A DNA stretch of 35,621 bases from Opitutus sp. GAS368. GTDB lineage: Bacteria > Verrucomicrobiota > Verrucomicrobiia > Opitutales > Opitutaceae. This document shows, piece by piece, positions 8,237 to 15,808 of the stretch. A program made the translations under genes and the position numbers. A model generated the notes under the pieces. The model worked only from the letters and a program-made list of their open reading frames with translations. It searched no databases and was not told the origin of the DNA. Position 1 is the first letter of the stretch. Each line of letters begins with the position of its first letter. Location: positions 1 to 35,621 of the forward strand of contig CAMDOF010000070.1 of the NCBI GenBank assembly GCA_945903465.1, in the 5' to 3' direction.

Positions 8237-9093
8237 GCGAGTCATTGTTCGGAGATTTCTTTTTAAAATGGGCAATTTCTGAGCCGGAAATTTGCTTGGT
8301 GGCGCTGTTTGGATCGCGAGTGCGGTCGGTAACGGATATTTGTGCGGCGGATGAAAACTCAGATTGGGACTACCAGATAGGGACGACCCGACCGGAGCGT
8401 TTTTCGGACGGTGCTTGGTTGGCGTCGATGGGTTTCCCGCCTATTAACTATGTGGAGCGGCGCGGCCGGTTAGGCTCGGCCCGGAAAGTGACGGCGATTC
8501 TAGAGAGCGGTGAGATTGATCTCGTGATTTTTCCAGCGGCTGATTTCCGAGCGTTGATGCGCTGGGAGCTCGAAGGGTGGGATGCGGCGCCGCCGGTGGG
8601 CAAACAGGCGCTCACTGATTTGTCCACGGTTTTGCAGGGAGGATACCGCCTGGTAAAAGGGGAAGCGGAGTTTTTGGGGTTTTATCGGTGGGTGGTCGAG
8701 GGGGTGCGGCCCGCGCGCTTATCCGATGAGGCCGTTTGTGGTTTGGCGGATGGCTTTGTGTGCGATTTTGTATCGACCTCGCGGAAGCTGGCGCGAGGAG
8801 AACTGCTGGCGGGACAACGATGGTTGCATCATCACCTCATCGAAGTGAATTACCAGCTGTTGCATGAACTCCGACTACGGGCGGGGTTGCCCAGCCTGCC
8901 GGATGGGCGACGTTTGGAATTATTGGGCGAAGCGCGTTTGTCTGCCTTCAGCGGGAACGCGGAACTTACCCGGAGCTCTCTGCAGGCGGCGGTTAAAGCT
9001 TCCGCGGAGACCTGCCGTGGCCTGGTCCAAGACCTCGTCGGAACGCGCTGGTGCTGGCCGGATCTTTCCGCGCTACACTTGCGCGCTGAATAG
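8233..9093 (+). CDS. Nucleotidyltransferase of the aminoglycoside 6-adenylyltransferase type
   Basis: 286 residues, close to the usual length of ANT(6)-type enzymes. The polymerase-beta signature is clear: FGSRVRSV (G27-S28-R29), the acidic pair D44 and D46 in NSDWDYQIG, and the third acid D96 in SGEIDLVIFP. The C-terminal half is helical. The family transfers AMP from ATP to a hydroxyl of a small molecule such as streptomycin. Here the gene ends a kinase/ketosynthase operon, overlapping the previous stop by 4 bp (ATGA), so its substrate may be a metabolite or protein and not a drug. Its 3' end overlaps the convergent ABC ATPase gene by 21 bp. Confidence 0.8.
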   Translation: MSESLFGDFFLKWAISEPEICLVALFGSRVRSVTDICAADENSDWDYQIGTTRPERFSDGAWLASMGFPPINYVERRGRLGSARKVTAILESGEIDLVIFPAADFRALMRWELEGWDAAPPVGKQALTDLSTVLQGGYRLVKGEAEFLGFYRWVVEGVRPARLSDEAVCGLADGFVCDFVSTSRKLARGELLAGQRWLHHHLIEVNYQLLHELRLRAGLPSLPDGRRLELLGEARLSAFSGNAELTRSSLQAAVKASAETCRGLVQDLVGTRWCWPDLSALHLRAE

Positions 9094-10062
9094 TTCAGCA
9101 ATCACGTCCTCGAGCGGGACGTCCTCGATCGTGATATCAGCGACCGGGCCGGTACTAAGGATTTCCTGCGAAGCGACGACGACTTTTTCAACGGGTACGC
9201 AGAGGATGAATTTGCCATCGGGAGCGCGTTTTGTGGTGGTCGCGTGGCGGGCTTGCCAAGACTCGGGAAATGCCACGAGGCCGGCCGCAGCGGGGAGGAA
9301 GGTAATGATTTTTTTTCGCGCGCCACCGCTCGACTCCAAGCGATCGAGGGCGCCGTCGTAGATTTTCTTACCCTGATGGATGACGATGACACGTTCGCAG
9401 AGCTCTTTAATATCAGCCATATAGTGGCTGGTGAGTAAAATCGTGACGCGATATTTCTGGTTGTAGTCGCGGAGGAATTGCCGGACGGCCTTTTGGGAAA
9501 CGACGTCCAAGCCGATGGTCGGTTCGTCGAGGAAAAGGACGCGAGGGCGGTGGAGGAGGGCCGCGATCAACTCCATTTTCATACGTTCGCCGAGTGAAAG
9601 TTCGCGGACCATCACGTTTAGTTTTTCCCCGACGGCGAGGAGAGTGACGAGTTCGTCGAGGGTAGTTTTGAACTGAGCGGCGGGGATCGCGTAGATCGCG
9701 CGGAGGAGGTTGAAGGATTCGATGGCAGGAAGATCCCACCAAAGTTGGTTTTTCTGGCCGAGGACGAGCGCGAAGATCCGGCGGTAGGCGTTTTCTCGTT
9801 GGGTGGGGTCATAACCGGCGACGCGGGCGGTGCCACTGGTGGGGAAGATCAGGCCGGCCAGCATTTTGAGCGTCGTGGTTTTGCCCGCCCCATTGGGTCC
9901 GAGAAAACCGACGAACTCGCCCTCGGCGATGGTGAAGGAAACGTCTTTGGCGGCGGCAGTCTCCGCGAACTCGCGATGGAAGAGCCCGCGAATACCTCCC
10001 CAGAAACCAGGGACTTTCTTGTAGGTACGGAAGACGCGCGTGAGATGGGAGACTTCGATCAT
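9073..10062 (-). CDS. ABC transporter ATP-binding protein (NatA / COG4586-like)
   Basis: 329 residues. Walker A GPNGAGKTT (55-63), signature LSLGERMKME (155-164), Walker B RVLFLDEP (174-181) and H-loop H213 (LTSHYMADI) are intact. The extended N terminus (RVFRTYKKVPGFWGGIRGLFHRE) fits the COG4586 group of ABC-2 type exporters. The last about 80 residues form an accessory domain. It should energise export together with membrane subunits, but none is encoded beside it: upstream lies a terminator and a stretch of gene remnants, and downstream the gene converges with the nucleotidyltransferase. Either the permease genes lie elsewhere or they were lost. Confidence 0.9.
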   Translation of the reverse strand: MIEVSHLTRVFRTYKKVPGFWGGIRGLFHREFAETAAAKDVSFTIAEGEFVGFLGPNGAGKTTTLKMLAGLIFPTSGTARVAGYDPTQRENAYRRIFALVLGQKNQLWWDLPAIESFNLLRAIYAIPAAQFKTTLDELVTLLAVGEKLNVMVRELSLGERMKMELIAALLHRPRVLFLDEPTIGLDVVSQKAVRQFLRDYNQKYRVTILLTSHYMADIKELCERVIVIHQGKKIYDGALDRLESSGGARKKIITFLPAAAGLVAFPESWQARHATTTKRAPDGKFILCVPVEKVVVASQEILSTGPVADITIEDVPLEDVIAELFSAQV

Positions 10063-10113
10063 CGGCAGGGCAGTGAATGGGGTCGGCTCGAAGATGCAAA
10101 GAAAGTTTCCGGA

Positions 10114-10149
10114 ACAAAAAGCCCCGGGACCGTGGGTGGGTCCGGGGTT
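10114..10149 (-). terminator. Rho-independent terminator (minus strand)
   Basis: Reading the minus strand, CCCCGGACC and GGTCCCGGGG form a GC-rich stem around a short loop (plus 10122-10148), directly followed by CTTTTTG. It lies 52 bp or more upstream of the ABC ATPase start and would insulate that gene from transcripts coming from the hydroxyproline operon and the remnant region. Confidence 0.7.
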
Positions 10150-10162
10150 CTACCTATCGCCA

Positions 10163-10642
10163 CTAATTTTTTTGGATACGGGACAGCAAATCCGAAAGCC
10201 AATAAATCTGATCAGTGATCCTGTTGAAGTGAAGCGCGCAGCCCAACCTACCAGGCCGGAGCCCCGGCGGAACTGCAGGGGGCCTGGCCCCGCTCCCGCT
10301 GTGCTCGAGTGCGAAACGCCAAGCCGAGGGCGGCGCCCTCTCGGCTGCGAGAGTCGGGCGTAACCTGTCCAGTCCATTCAATGGCGAGCCTGGCGCTTGC
10401 GGAGCTGAGGGACGGCCAGCGCGGCGTCGAGGCGGCGTCGAGGCGCCGTGGTGAAGGCGTCCGCGCGGGGCTCGTTGGCCAAGGGGGCGAAGTCTTTCGG
10501 CGAACGTGGGAGACCGTGCAACGAGAAGGGGATGCGGCGCCGTTCCCGGGTGCAGGTTCGCCTTCCGGGCCGCGTCGGTGACCACGCCGCCGTTGTTTTG
10601 GTATGCTTTCACGAGTCGATCGGGTTGAGCCGGGGTGATCAT
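10163..10642 (-). pseudogene. Possible transposase or regulator remnant with a helix-turn-helix start
   Basis: An open frame of 159 codons starts at the ATG at 10640-10642. Only the first about 33 residues look protein-like (RLVKAYQNNGGVVTDAARK), in the style of the helix-turn-helix at the N terminus of IS21-type transposases or small regulators. A plausible tail (RITDQIYWLSDLLSRIQKN) ends the frame. The middle is low-complexity Arg/Pro/Ala text and contains the palindromes at about 10250-10346, so it is probably inserted repeat sequence. I cannot name the family with confidence, and it may not be expressed. Confidence 0.3.
10322..10346. repeat. GC-rich imperfect palindrome
   Basis: AGCCGAGGG and CCCTCTCGGCT pair around CGGCG. 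A second short palindrome, GGGGCCAGGCCCC on the minus strand, lies about 30 bp to the left. This looks like a dispersed intergenic repeat: GCCGAGGGCG also begins the core of the 36-bp repeats at 11205-11312. Confidence 0.45.
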
Positions 10643-10746
10643 GGTGCCTGCGTAAAGGCCCCAAGCGTGACCGCTCCGCCCGACCGGCTCCGCCTAAAAT
10701 TCTGCCAAAACGGACACGGATTCTAGTTGGCGCCGACCTCGACGTC

Positions 10747-11106
10747 TCATGGGCGCTCTGCAGTCGGAGGGGTGCGGATCGCGCGGGTCGGGGCCCGGAG
10801 GCGGATCCAGTCTTCGAAATTGGCGACGACGCTGGCGTCAAACGTGGCGGTGGCTTTGGGTATTTGCAGATCATCGCTCTCGTGGCGGATGGGCTTAATG
10901 AGCAGGCTGGCGACCGGATGGCCGAAGCGGAGGGCGGGGCCGGAGTCGCCTCCGGTGAGGGTGCCTTGGTCGTGATCGAGTGCGAGCCCGCCTTGACGCT
11001 TTCCGCCCGCATGGTGGCACGCGTAACAATCTTGGGCGAGGCCGGGCCCGATTTGAGATTTTAAAAACGCACGTGCGTCGCGGGAGGGGGCGTTGCGAGC
11101 GGGCAA
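10747..11106 (-). pseudogene. Truncated planctomycete-type cytochrome c domain (PSCyt1)
   Basis: About 119 codons. The sequence holds one c-type haem motif, C-Y-A-C-H, in LAQDCYACHHAGGKRQGGLA. It continues with GGDSGPALRFGHPVASLLI and a DLQIP...FEDWIRLRAP ending, the pattern of the PSCyt1 domain found at the start of DUF1549/DUF1553 proteins. Those proteins usually run to 700 residues or more, whereas here the frame stops right after the cytochrome domain. The signal-peptide-like stretch upstream (LLSVTVLIARQ, around 11130-11165) is in another frame. I read this as a gene broken at both ends, not a functional small cytochrome. Confidence 0.6.
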
Positions 11107-11204
11107 GCTGGCGGTGGCGGCGCGGGTGGCGCGGGTACTGCCGGGCGATGAGGACGGTGACGCTGAGGAGTGGGCGAAACCGGGTGGCGAGCGGGTGGGT
11201 GGCC

Positions 11205-11312
11205 CCGGAGCCGAGGGCGTTGCGCGGCGGGGTGCGTGGCAGGCCAGAGCGTGAGCGTCGTAACGCCGGATTTACTCCGGAGCCGAGGGCGTTGCGCGGC
11301 GGGGTGCGTGGC
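11205..11312. repeat. Pair of identical 36-bp repeats with a 36-bp spacer
   Basis: Positions 11205-11240 and 11277-11312 are identical over 36 bp (starts CCGGAGCCGAGGGCG, ends GGGGTGCGTGGC) and are separated by 36 bp of unrelated sequence. They lie just beyond the stop of the DapA-family gene, upstream of the cytochrome remnant. The pair resembles the one at 15809-15915 in length, spacing and core (GCCGNGG...TGCG...GGTGCG). Confidence 0.7.
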
Positions 11313-11329
11313 CGCGGACCGGAGTGACC

Positions 11330-12250
11330 TCATGGGGAAATCGATTCTCGTGGGAGCCGGGTCCTGAGCGCGGTGCTGAGGATGGCTTGCGCGGAGGCGA
11401 TTTCGGCGGGAGTGAGCGCGAGTCGCGGCGGGCGGACGTTGGCGGGGCAACCACCCAACTCGGACTGCACCCATTTGATGTACTGGACGAATTTGGGGAC
11501 AGTATCCAAGCGGAGGAGCGGGAGGAACCAGTGATAAAGCGTTTCTGTGCGTATTCTGTTTCCAGATACGGCAGTCTCGAAGAGGGCGACGGATTCGATG
11601 GGAAAGGCGTTGACCAGACCGGCGACCCAGCCATCGGCGCCGTTGCGGATACCCTCGACGATCGCGTCGTCCATGCCAACGAGGAGAGCGAGGCGGGAGC
11701 CGACGGCGGCGCGGATGGCGGTGAGGCGGCGGGAGTCGCCGGTGGATTCTTTGACCGCGGTGAGATTCGGATGGTCGGCGGCGAGTTCGGCGATCTGATC
11801 GGGGAGGAAGTCGGTTTTGTAAGCGAGCGGGTTGTTGTAGAGCAGGCAGGGCAGCCGGGTGGCGCGCAAAACGGCCGCGACGTGGGCCTTCATCTCCGTC
11901 CAGTCTGTGCTGTAGGCGTAGGGCGGCAGCACCATGAGCCCGGCGGCGCCGGCCTGCGCGGCGGCGCGGGCGAGGGCGACGGCCTCGGCGGTAGATAATG
12001 CGGCGATGCCGATCACAACCGGGGCGCGACCCCGCACGGCGCGCACACACGTGCGGAGGACGGTAAGTTTTTCCTCGAACGAGAGGGTGGCGGATTCGCC
12101 GAGCGAGCCGCTGCAGATGAGACCGCGGCAGCCGCTGTCAATCATCCAGCGCGCATGGCGGGCGAGAGCCGGAAGATGGAGGGCCCCGCTGGGTCGCAAG
12201 GGTGTGGTGATGGCAGGGAAGACTCCGGTCCAATGGATTGTCATGGTCAA
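11330..12250 (-). CDS. DapA-family lyase/deaminase, probable 1-pyrroline-4-hydroxy-2-carboxylate deaminase
   Basis: 306 residues, a complete dihydrodipicolinate-synthase-type TIM barrel. The substrate-carboxylate motif GSLGES is at 48-53, the catalytic Tyr is Y138 (LLYNNP), and the Schiff-base Lys is K167 (LTAVKESTGD). Members of this superfamily include DapA, N-acetylneuraminate lyase and the hydroxyproline-pathway deaminase (EC 3.5.4.22). The last converts pyrroline-hydroxy-carboxylate to 2-oxoglutarate semialdehyde. Position directly after the epimerase and dehydrogenase genes on the same strand favours that role. The gap to the preceding gene is 115 bp, so it could have its own promoter. 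The next enzyme, the semialdehyde dehydrogenase, is not in the window. Confidence 0.85.
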   Translation of the reverse strand: MTMTIHWTGVFPAITTPLRPSGALHLPALARHARWMIDSGCRGLICSGSLGESATLSFEEKLTVLRTCVRAVRGRAPVVIGIAALSTAEAVALARAAAQAGAAGLMVLPPYAYSTDWTEMKAHVAAVLRATRLPCLLYNNPLAYKTDFLPDQIAELAADHPNLTAVKESTGDSRRLTAIRAAVGSRLALLVGMDDAIVEGIRNGADGWVAGLVNAFPIESVALFETAVSGNRIRTETLYHWFLPLLRLDTVPKFVQYIKWVQSELGGCPANVRPPRLALTPAEIASAQAILSTALRTRLPRESISP

Positions 12251-12365
12251 AGCGGGTTAATGAAAAGGTTTAAGACAAAGGAGTGCGGCGGGTAAAGAGG
12301 AACGTACCTGCGGCCGCGGCAGGGCGGCGCGGCGGTGAGGGGGCAGCAGCGGGGAGGCGGAGGAA

Positions 12366-13631
12366 TTAACCGAAGCGATCGGGGCTAAGCGCATCAATGG
12401 CGACGGAGGTTTTTTCTCCGGAGAGGAGTTCGGCGACGAGTTGGCCGGTGATGGGAGCGAGGCTGAGTCCCATCATGGCATGGCCAGTGGCGGCGCATAA
12501 GTTGTGATAGCGACCGAAGCGGCCGATGTAGGGCAGGCCATCGGGCGAGCATGGCCGCAGGCCGTGCCACACCGGCAGGTCGCGAAAGTCCTCGGCCGAA
12601 AAATCGGGGAAATAGCGCGGAACCGCCTCGGTCATCCCGGCCACGCGTGCGCGTTGAATGGATTCATCAAGGCCGCTCAGTTCCATCGTGCCCCCGATGC
12701 GCAACGTGCTGCCCATCGGGGTGACGGCGACGCGCGCTTCAGTAAAGATAGAGCAGAGGTGGGGTAATTGCCGGGGGTGCGGGAGCGTGACGCTGTAGCC
12801 TTTGCCGGCCTGCAGTGGTAAAGTGAGGCGGAGACTGCGGACGGTGGCGGCTGACCACGAGCCGCCGGCGAGGACGAAAGCATCGGCGGGGATTTCGCCG
12901 TTGTTGGTGGTGACAGCGGTGACACGTGAGCTCGCGGTGCGCCAGTGGGTGACCTCGGTGGACCACTGGAATTTAACTCCCGCCGTGAGCGCGCGACGGA
13001 GGAGGGTGGCGAGGAGGTTCTGAGGAGAGAGGTGGCAATCCAGCGGGAAATAGACAGCGCCGGCTACAGCCATGCGAACGCCGGGATCGAGGATGGCGGC
13101 CTGGGCGCCGGAGACTACTTCGGCGGGCAGGCCGAGCTCGCGTGCGCGGAGGGCGACGTGGGCCTCCTCGTCCAGGGCGTGCTGAGAGAGGCACAGCATG
13201 AGGAGACCGCGCTGGACGAGGCCAATCTCGTTAGCGGTTTCTGCGGCGAGTTGTTCGTAAAGGGCGCGGCTGGCGAGGCTGAGCTCGCGAATCAAAGGGG
13301 CCGCGCGGGCGACGTGCGCGGGGTTGGCGGCGCGCAGGAACCGGAGACCCCACGTGATAAGATCAACGCTGAGCCTTGGCCGGATGTAGAAGGGACTCTT
13401 CGGATTGAACATCCATTTCAGGGCGAGCGCCGGCATGCCGGGGGCGGCGAGGGGGATGAAATGGCTTGGCACGATCATGCCCGCGTTCCCGAAGGAGCAA
13501 CCGTCCCGCGCCTCGGGAGTCCGCTCGATGACGGTGACCTCGTGTCCCCGGGCGCGCAGTGCCGTGGCACAACACAGGCCGATAATGCCGGCGCCGCAGA
13601 TGACGACGTGCTGCTGGCGAGTGGCGCTCAT
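12366..13631 (-). CDS. FAD-dependent D-amino acid oxidoreductase, probable cis-4-hydroxy-D-proline dehydrogenase
   Basis: 421 residues of the DadA type. The N terminus has the dinucleotide-binding motif VVICGAGIIGLCCA, then the acidic end of strand 2 (TVIER) and the GCSFGNAGMI motif typical of DadA-like dehydrogenases. The C-terminal FAD segment is LRPCSPDGLPYIGR followed by AATGHAMMGLSLAP. I chose the ATG at 13629-13631 because it forms an ATGA overlap with the epimerase stop; an upstream ATG at 13649 would add six residues. Expected reaction: oxidation of cis-4-hydroxy-D-proline, the epimerase product, to the pyrroline, with electrons passed to the respiratory chain. A general D-amino acid dehydrogenase is possible, but context supports the specific role. 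Confidence 0.87.
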   Translation of the reverse strand: MSATRQQHVVICGAGIIGLCCATALRARGHEVTVIERTPEARDGCSFGNAGMIVPSHFIPLAAPGMPALALKWMFNPKSPFYIRPRLSVDLITWGLRFLRAANPAHVARAAPLIRELSLASRALYEQLAAETANEIGLVQRGLLMLCLSQHALDEEAHVALRARELGLPAEVVSGAQAAILDPGVRMAVAGAVYFPLDCHLSPQNLLATLLRRALTAGVKFQWSTEVTHWRTASSRVTAVTTNNGEIPADAFVLAGGSWSAATVRSLRLTLPLQAGKGYSVTLPHPRQLPHLCSIFTEARVAVTPMGSTLRIGGTMELSGLDESIQRARVAGMTEAVPRYFPDFSAEDFRDLPVWHGLRPCSPDGLPYIGRFGRYHNLCAATGHAMMGLSLAPITGQLVAELLSGEKTSVAIDALSPDRFG

Positions 13632-14560
13632 GGCGGAATACCCCAGCAAAAGGGATCGCGTTCGTCGAGCAGGAGCGTGCTCTCCGCGCAGACATGGGCC
13701 GTGCCGGTAATTGTGGGGATGACCTGACCCTTGGTCTGATCATGCCAGCGGAAGTGGGCTGAGAAGCGGCTGCCGATCACGCTTTCCTGAATCCACGGAG
13801 CGCCTGCCGGGAGGGTACCATTGGCGGCGAGGCAGGCCAGCTTGGCGCTGGTGCCCGTACCGCAGGGTGAGCGATCGTAAGCCTTGCCGGGGCACAGGAC
13901 GAAGTTGCGGCTGTCTGCGCCGGGCTGCGCAGGTGGACCGAAGAGCTCGACGTGATCCACTTCGGGAAAGCCTTGGGTATTGGCGGACTGCCGAACCCGC
14001 CAGGTGAAATCGGTGAGCGCTTCGAGGGCGGCGAGTTCGAGGCGAAACGGATGGGTCTCCACGAGAAAGAACCAGTTACCGCCCCAAGCCACATCGCCGC
14101 GGACGTCGCCGTGACCGGGAACCTGAAGTGTGACCGCGTGGGCTTGGCGCCAAGAAGGCACGTTGTCGACGGAGACGGCCCCATTGTTGTGCAAGGTTGC
14201 GCTGACCGCACCGACAGAGGTGTCGATGGTGACTTGGCCAGGCGGCAGACGACCGAGGTGGGCGAGTGAAGCGACGAGCCCGATGGTGCCATGACCGCAC
14301 ATGCCGAGAGGGCCGACATTATTAAAGTAAATGACACCGAGATCGCAGCCCGCGCGGTGGGGTGGCACGAGGAGTGCGCCGACGACGGTATCGGAGCCGC
14401 GAGGTTCGTTGACGATGGCGGAGCGATAGGCGTCGAAGTGGCGGCGGAAGCGGGCAACGCGTTCGGTGAGCGGCCCGGTGCCAAGATCGGGACCGCCGGC
14501 GAGGACGAGGCGGGTGGGTTCGCCGCCGGTATGGGAGTCGAGCACGTGGATCGATTTCAT
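13628..14560 (-). CDS. lhpA: 4-hydroxyproline 2-epimerase (proline racemase family)
   Basis: 310 residues from the ATG at 14558-14560, which matches family length and starts the usual MKSIHVLDSHTGGEPTR strand. An ATG at 14608 would add 16 unlikely residues. The two catalytic cysteines are present: C88 in GPLGMCGHGTIG and C233 in DRSPCGTGTSAKLA. The enzyme interconverts trans-4-hydroxy-L-proline and cis-4-hydroxy-D-proline in the cytoplasm. Proline racemases and trans-3-hydroxyproline dehydratases share the fold. The GTIG and SPCGTG motifs with both Cys exclude the dehydratase, and the linked flavoprotein and DapA-type genes favour the epimerase. First gene of the operon. Confidence 0.9.
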   Translation of the reverse strand: MKSIHVLDSHTGGEPTRLVLAGGPDLGTGPLTERVARFRRHFDAYRSAIVNEPRGSDTVVGALLVPPHRAGCDLGVIYFNNVGPLGMCGHGTIGLVASLAHLGRLPPGQVTIDTSVGAVSATLHNNGAVSVDNVPSWRQAHAVTLQVPGHGDVRGDVAWGGNWFFLVETHPFRLELAALEALTDFTWRVRQSANTQGFPEVDHVELFGPPAQPGADSRNFVLCPGKAYDRSPCGTGTSAKLACLAANGTLPAGAPWIQESVIGSRFSAHFRWHDQTKGQVIPTITGTAHVCAESTLLLDERDPFCWGIPP

Positions 14561-14945
14561 GATGAGCGAAAGTGAGGCGAGCGCGGGCGGGACGTCGAGC
14601 GGCCGCACTCGGGATGGAGGGGAAATGGGCAGCCGCAGCGCCCAGCGGATTCCCGAGTTTGCGGGGTGCGGAGCGGAGCGATGAGGAGATGGGCGGAGAT
14701 GAAAATAAGCGGCCGTGAAAACGGATGGTTAAGACCGGTAGGATGTGTACAAATTTTACAGTGGGTCGAGTCCGCTCTCATCCAAATTATTTCAGGCGGA
14801 TCGAGGGCGGTGGGAAAGCGATGGCGACGCGGGCACGCCTGCGGCCAAGCCTTTCAAGAGGAGATGGAAGCCGGGCTCGCGCCGACGTCGGGTGCGAGGG
14901 TGGGCGCGCTCGCGGAGGCGGGACGGCGCCTGCGCGTGGCGGTGG
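14561..14945. other. Gene-free stretch upstream of the hydroxyproline operon
   Basis: About 385 bp between the epimerase start and the stop of the secreted-protein gene. No convincing coding frame was seen. It contains the 15-bp palindrome at 14746-14760 and an AT-rich patch around it, otherwise GC-rich sequence. The promoter of the operon should lie here. Confidence 0.5.
14746..14760. promoter_or_regulatory. Operator-like palindrome upstream of the hydroxyproline operon
   Basis: TGTACAAATTTTACA reads TGTAAAATTTGTACA on the other strand; six of seven base pairs are symmetric about the central A/T. The outer TGTA/TACA halves resemble sites of FCD-type GntR regulators, which often control hydroxyproline genes. 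It lies 186 bp upstream of the epimerase ATG. Its function is inferred. Confidence 0.45.
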
Positions 14946-15764
14946 TTACGGGTTGGCCGGAGCGCCGGGGTTGCGGGGTGCTGCGGCGGTAGGGGCGGTC
15001 AAGGCGTCATCGACGACGGTGGCGGGGCCGATCCGCACCTCGGCCTTTCGGCGATCGGCGTCTTCGATGAAACGAGGACGGGTGGTCTCGGTCGCGAAGT
15101 AAGGTGCCGCGCTGGCCAGCATGACGCGCATGGCCGCCGGCAAACTCTGGCGGCGGGATGAAATGGAGATACGGGTCGTCCAGAGAACCTTTTTTTGTTT
15201 TTTTACGAGAGCCTCCACGTCGAAGGCGGCGAGCATAATATAGAGACGATCATCGCGAGCGGCGTCGTTAATGCGATCGGTCTCGCTGGACATGAGCAGG
15301 TGGCGATCGGCCTTGAACGCACCGACGAGTTGGGCGATTTCGCGCTGGTTGAAGGCGATGGTGGACGAGGTGGTCTCGCCCGTGGTGGCGTCGGTGTCGT
15401 TGAGTTCGAGGGTTGCCAAGTTAGCGCTGCCAAAGGTGAAAAGGATGGCGATGGCGGGCTTGGGGCCGCCGACCTGCGTGAGGGTGAAACCCTGAGAGGC
15501 GAGTGCACGCTCGACCTCTTGGGCTAGTGCGCCGCGGTCGGGCATTTTCTCGCCAGCGATCGCATCACCGAGGGTTCGTTCCATGCCGCCTAAAATAATA
15601 TAGTGGATGGGATTTTCTGGGCTAGGTCGTCGCGCCGCGGCGAAATCGGCCGCGACATCGGCCACGACCAAAACCTCCGGACCCTCTGCCGGGCGCGCGG
15701 CGAAGACGGACGTGATCGCGCCGAAGATGAGCCACGAGATAGATGAGCGGAGAAAGCGGGACAT
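14946..15764 (-). CDS. Secreted protein of unknown function
   Basis: 272 residues. The N terminus is a signal peptide (MSRFLRSSISWLIFGAITSV, likely cut near FAA-RPAEG). The mature part has alternating strands and helices. One stretch (DDRLYIMLAAFDVEALVKKQKK) leads into VLWTTRISISSRRQSL and a conserved-looking segment ending RPRFIEDADRRKAEVRIG. I cannot name the family with confidence, although similar secreted proteins of unknown role occur in Opitutaceae. The C-terminal tail is rich in Ala and Pro. It lies 169 bp after the sulfatase at 15934-17337 on the same strand, separated by the second 36-bp repeat pair. Function unknown. Confidence 0.75.
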   Translation of the reverse strand: MSRFLRSSISWLIFGAITSVFAARPAEGPEVLVVADVAADFAAARRPSPENPIHYIILGGMERTLGDAIAGEKMPDRGALAQEVERALASQGFTLTQVGGPKPAIAILFTFGSANLATLELNDTDATTGETTSSTIAFNQREIAQLVGAFKADRHLLMSSETDRINDAARDDRLYIMLAAFDVEALVKKQKKVLWTTRISISSRRQSLPAAMRVMLASAAPYFATETTRPRFIEDADRRKAEVRIGPATVVDDALTAPTAAAPRNPGAPANP

Positions 15765-15808
15765 GACGGTTGGGAGGCAGCGCAGATCTCATTGCTGGGC
15801 GCAGGTGG

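Noticed and set aside
8233..9093. Streptomycin-resistance gene
   Set aside because: It is embedded in a chromosomal overlapping operon with no mobile element nearby; only the fold family is supported.
11205..11312. CRISPR-like repeat-spacer-repeat (36/36/36)
   Set aside because: Only two repeats, no cas gene, no leader, and a related pair elsewhere with a different repeat sequence; a dispersed intergenic repeat is more likely.
11061..12050. Arg/Pro-rich open frame overlapping the DapA-family gene
   Set aside because: Low-complexity text in another frame of a clear gene.
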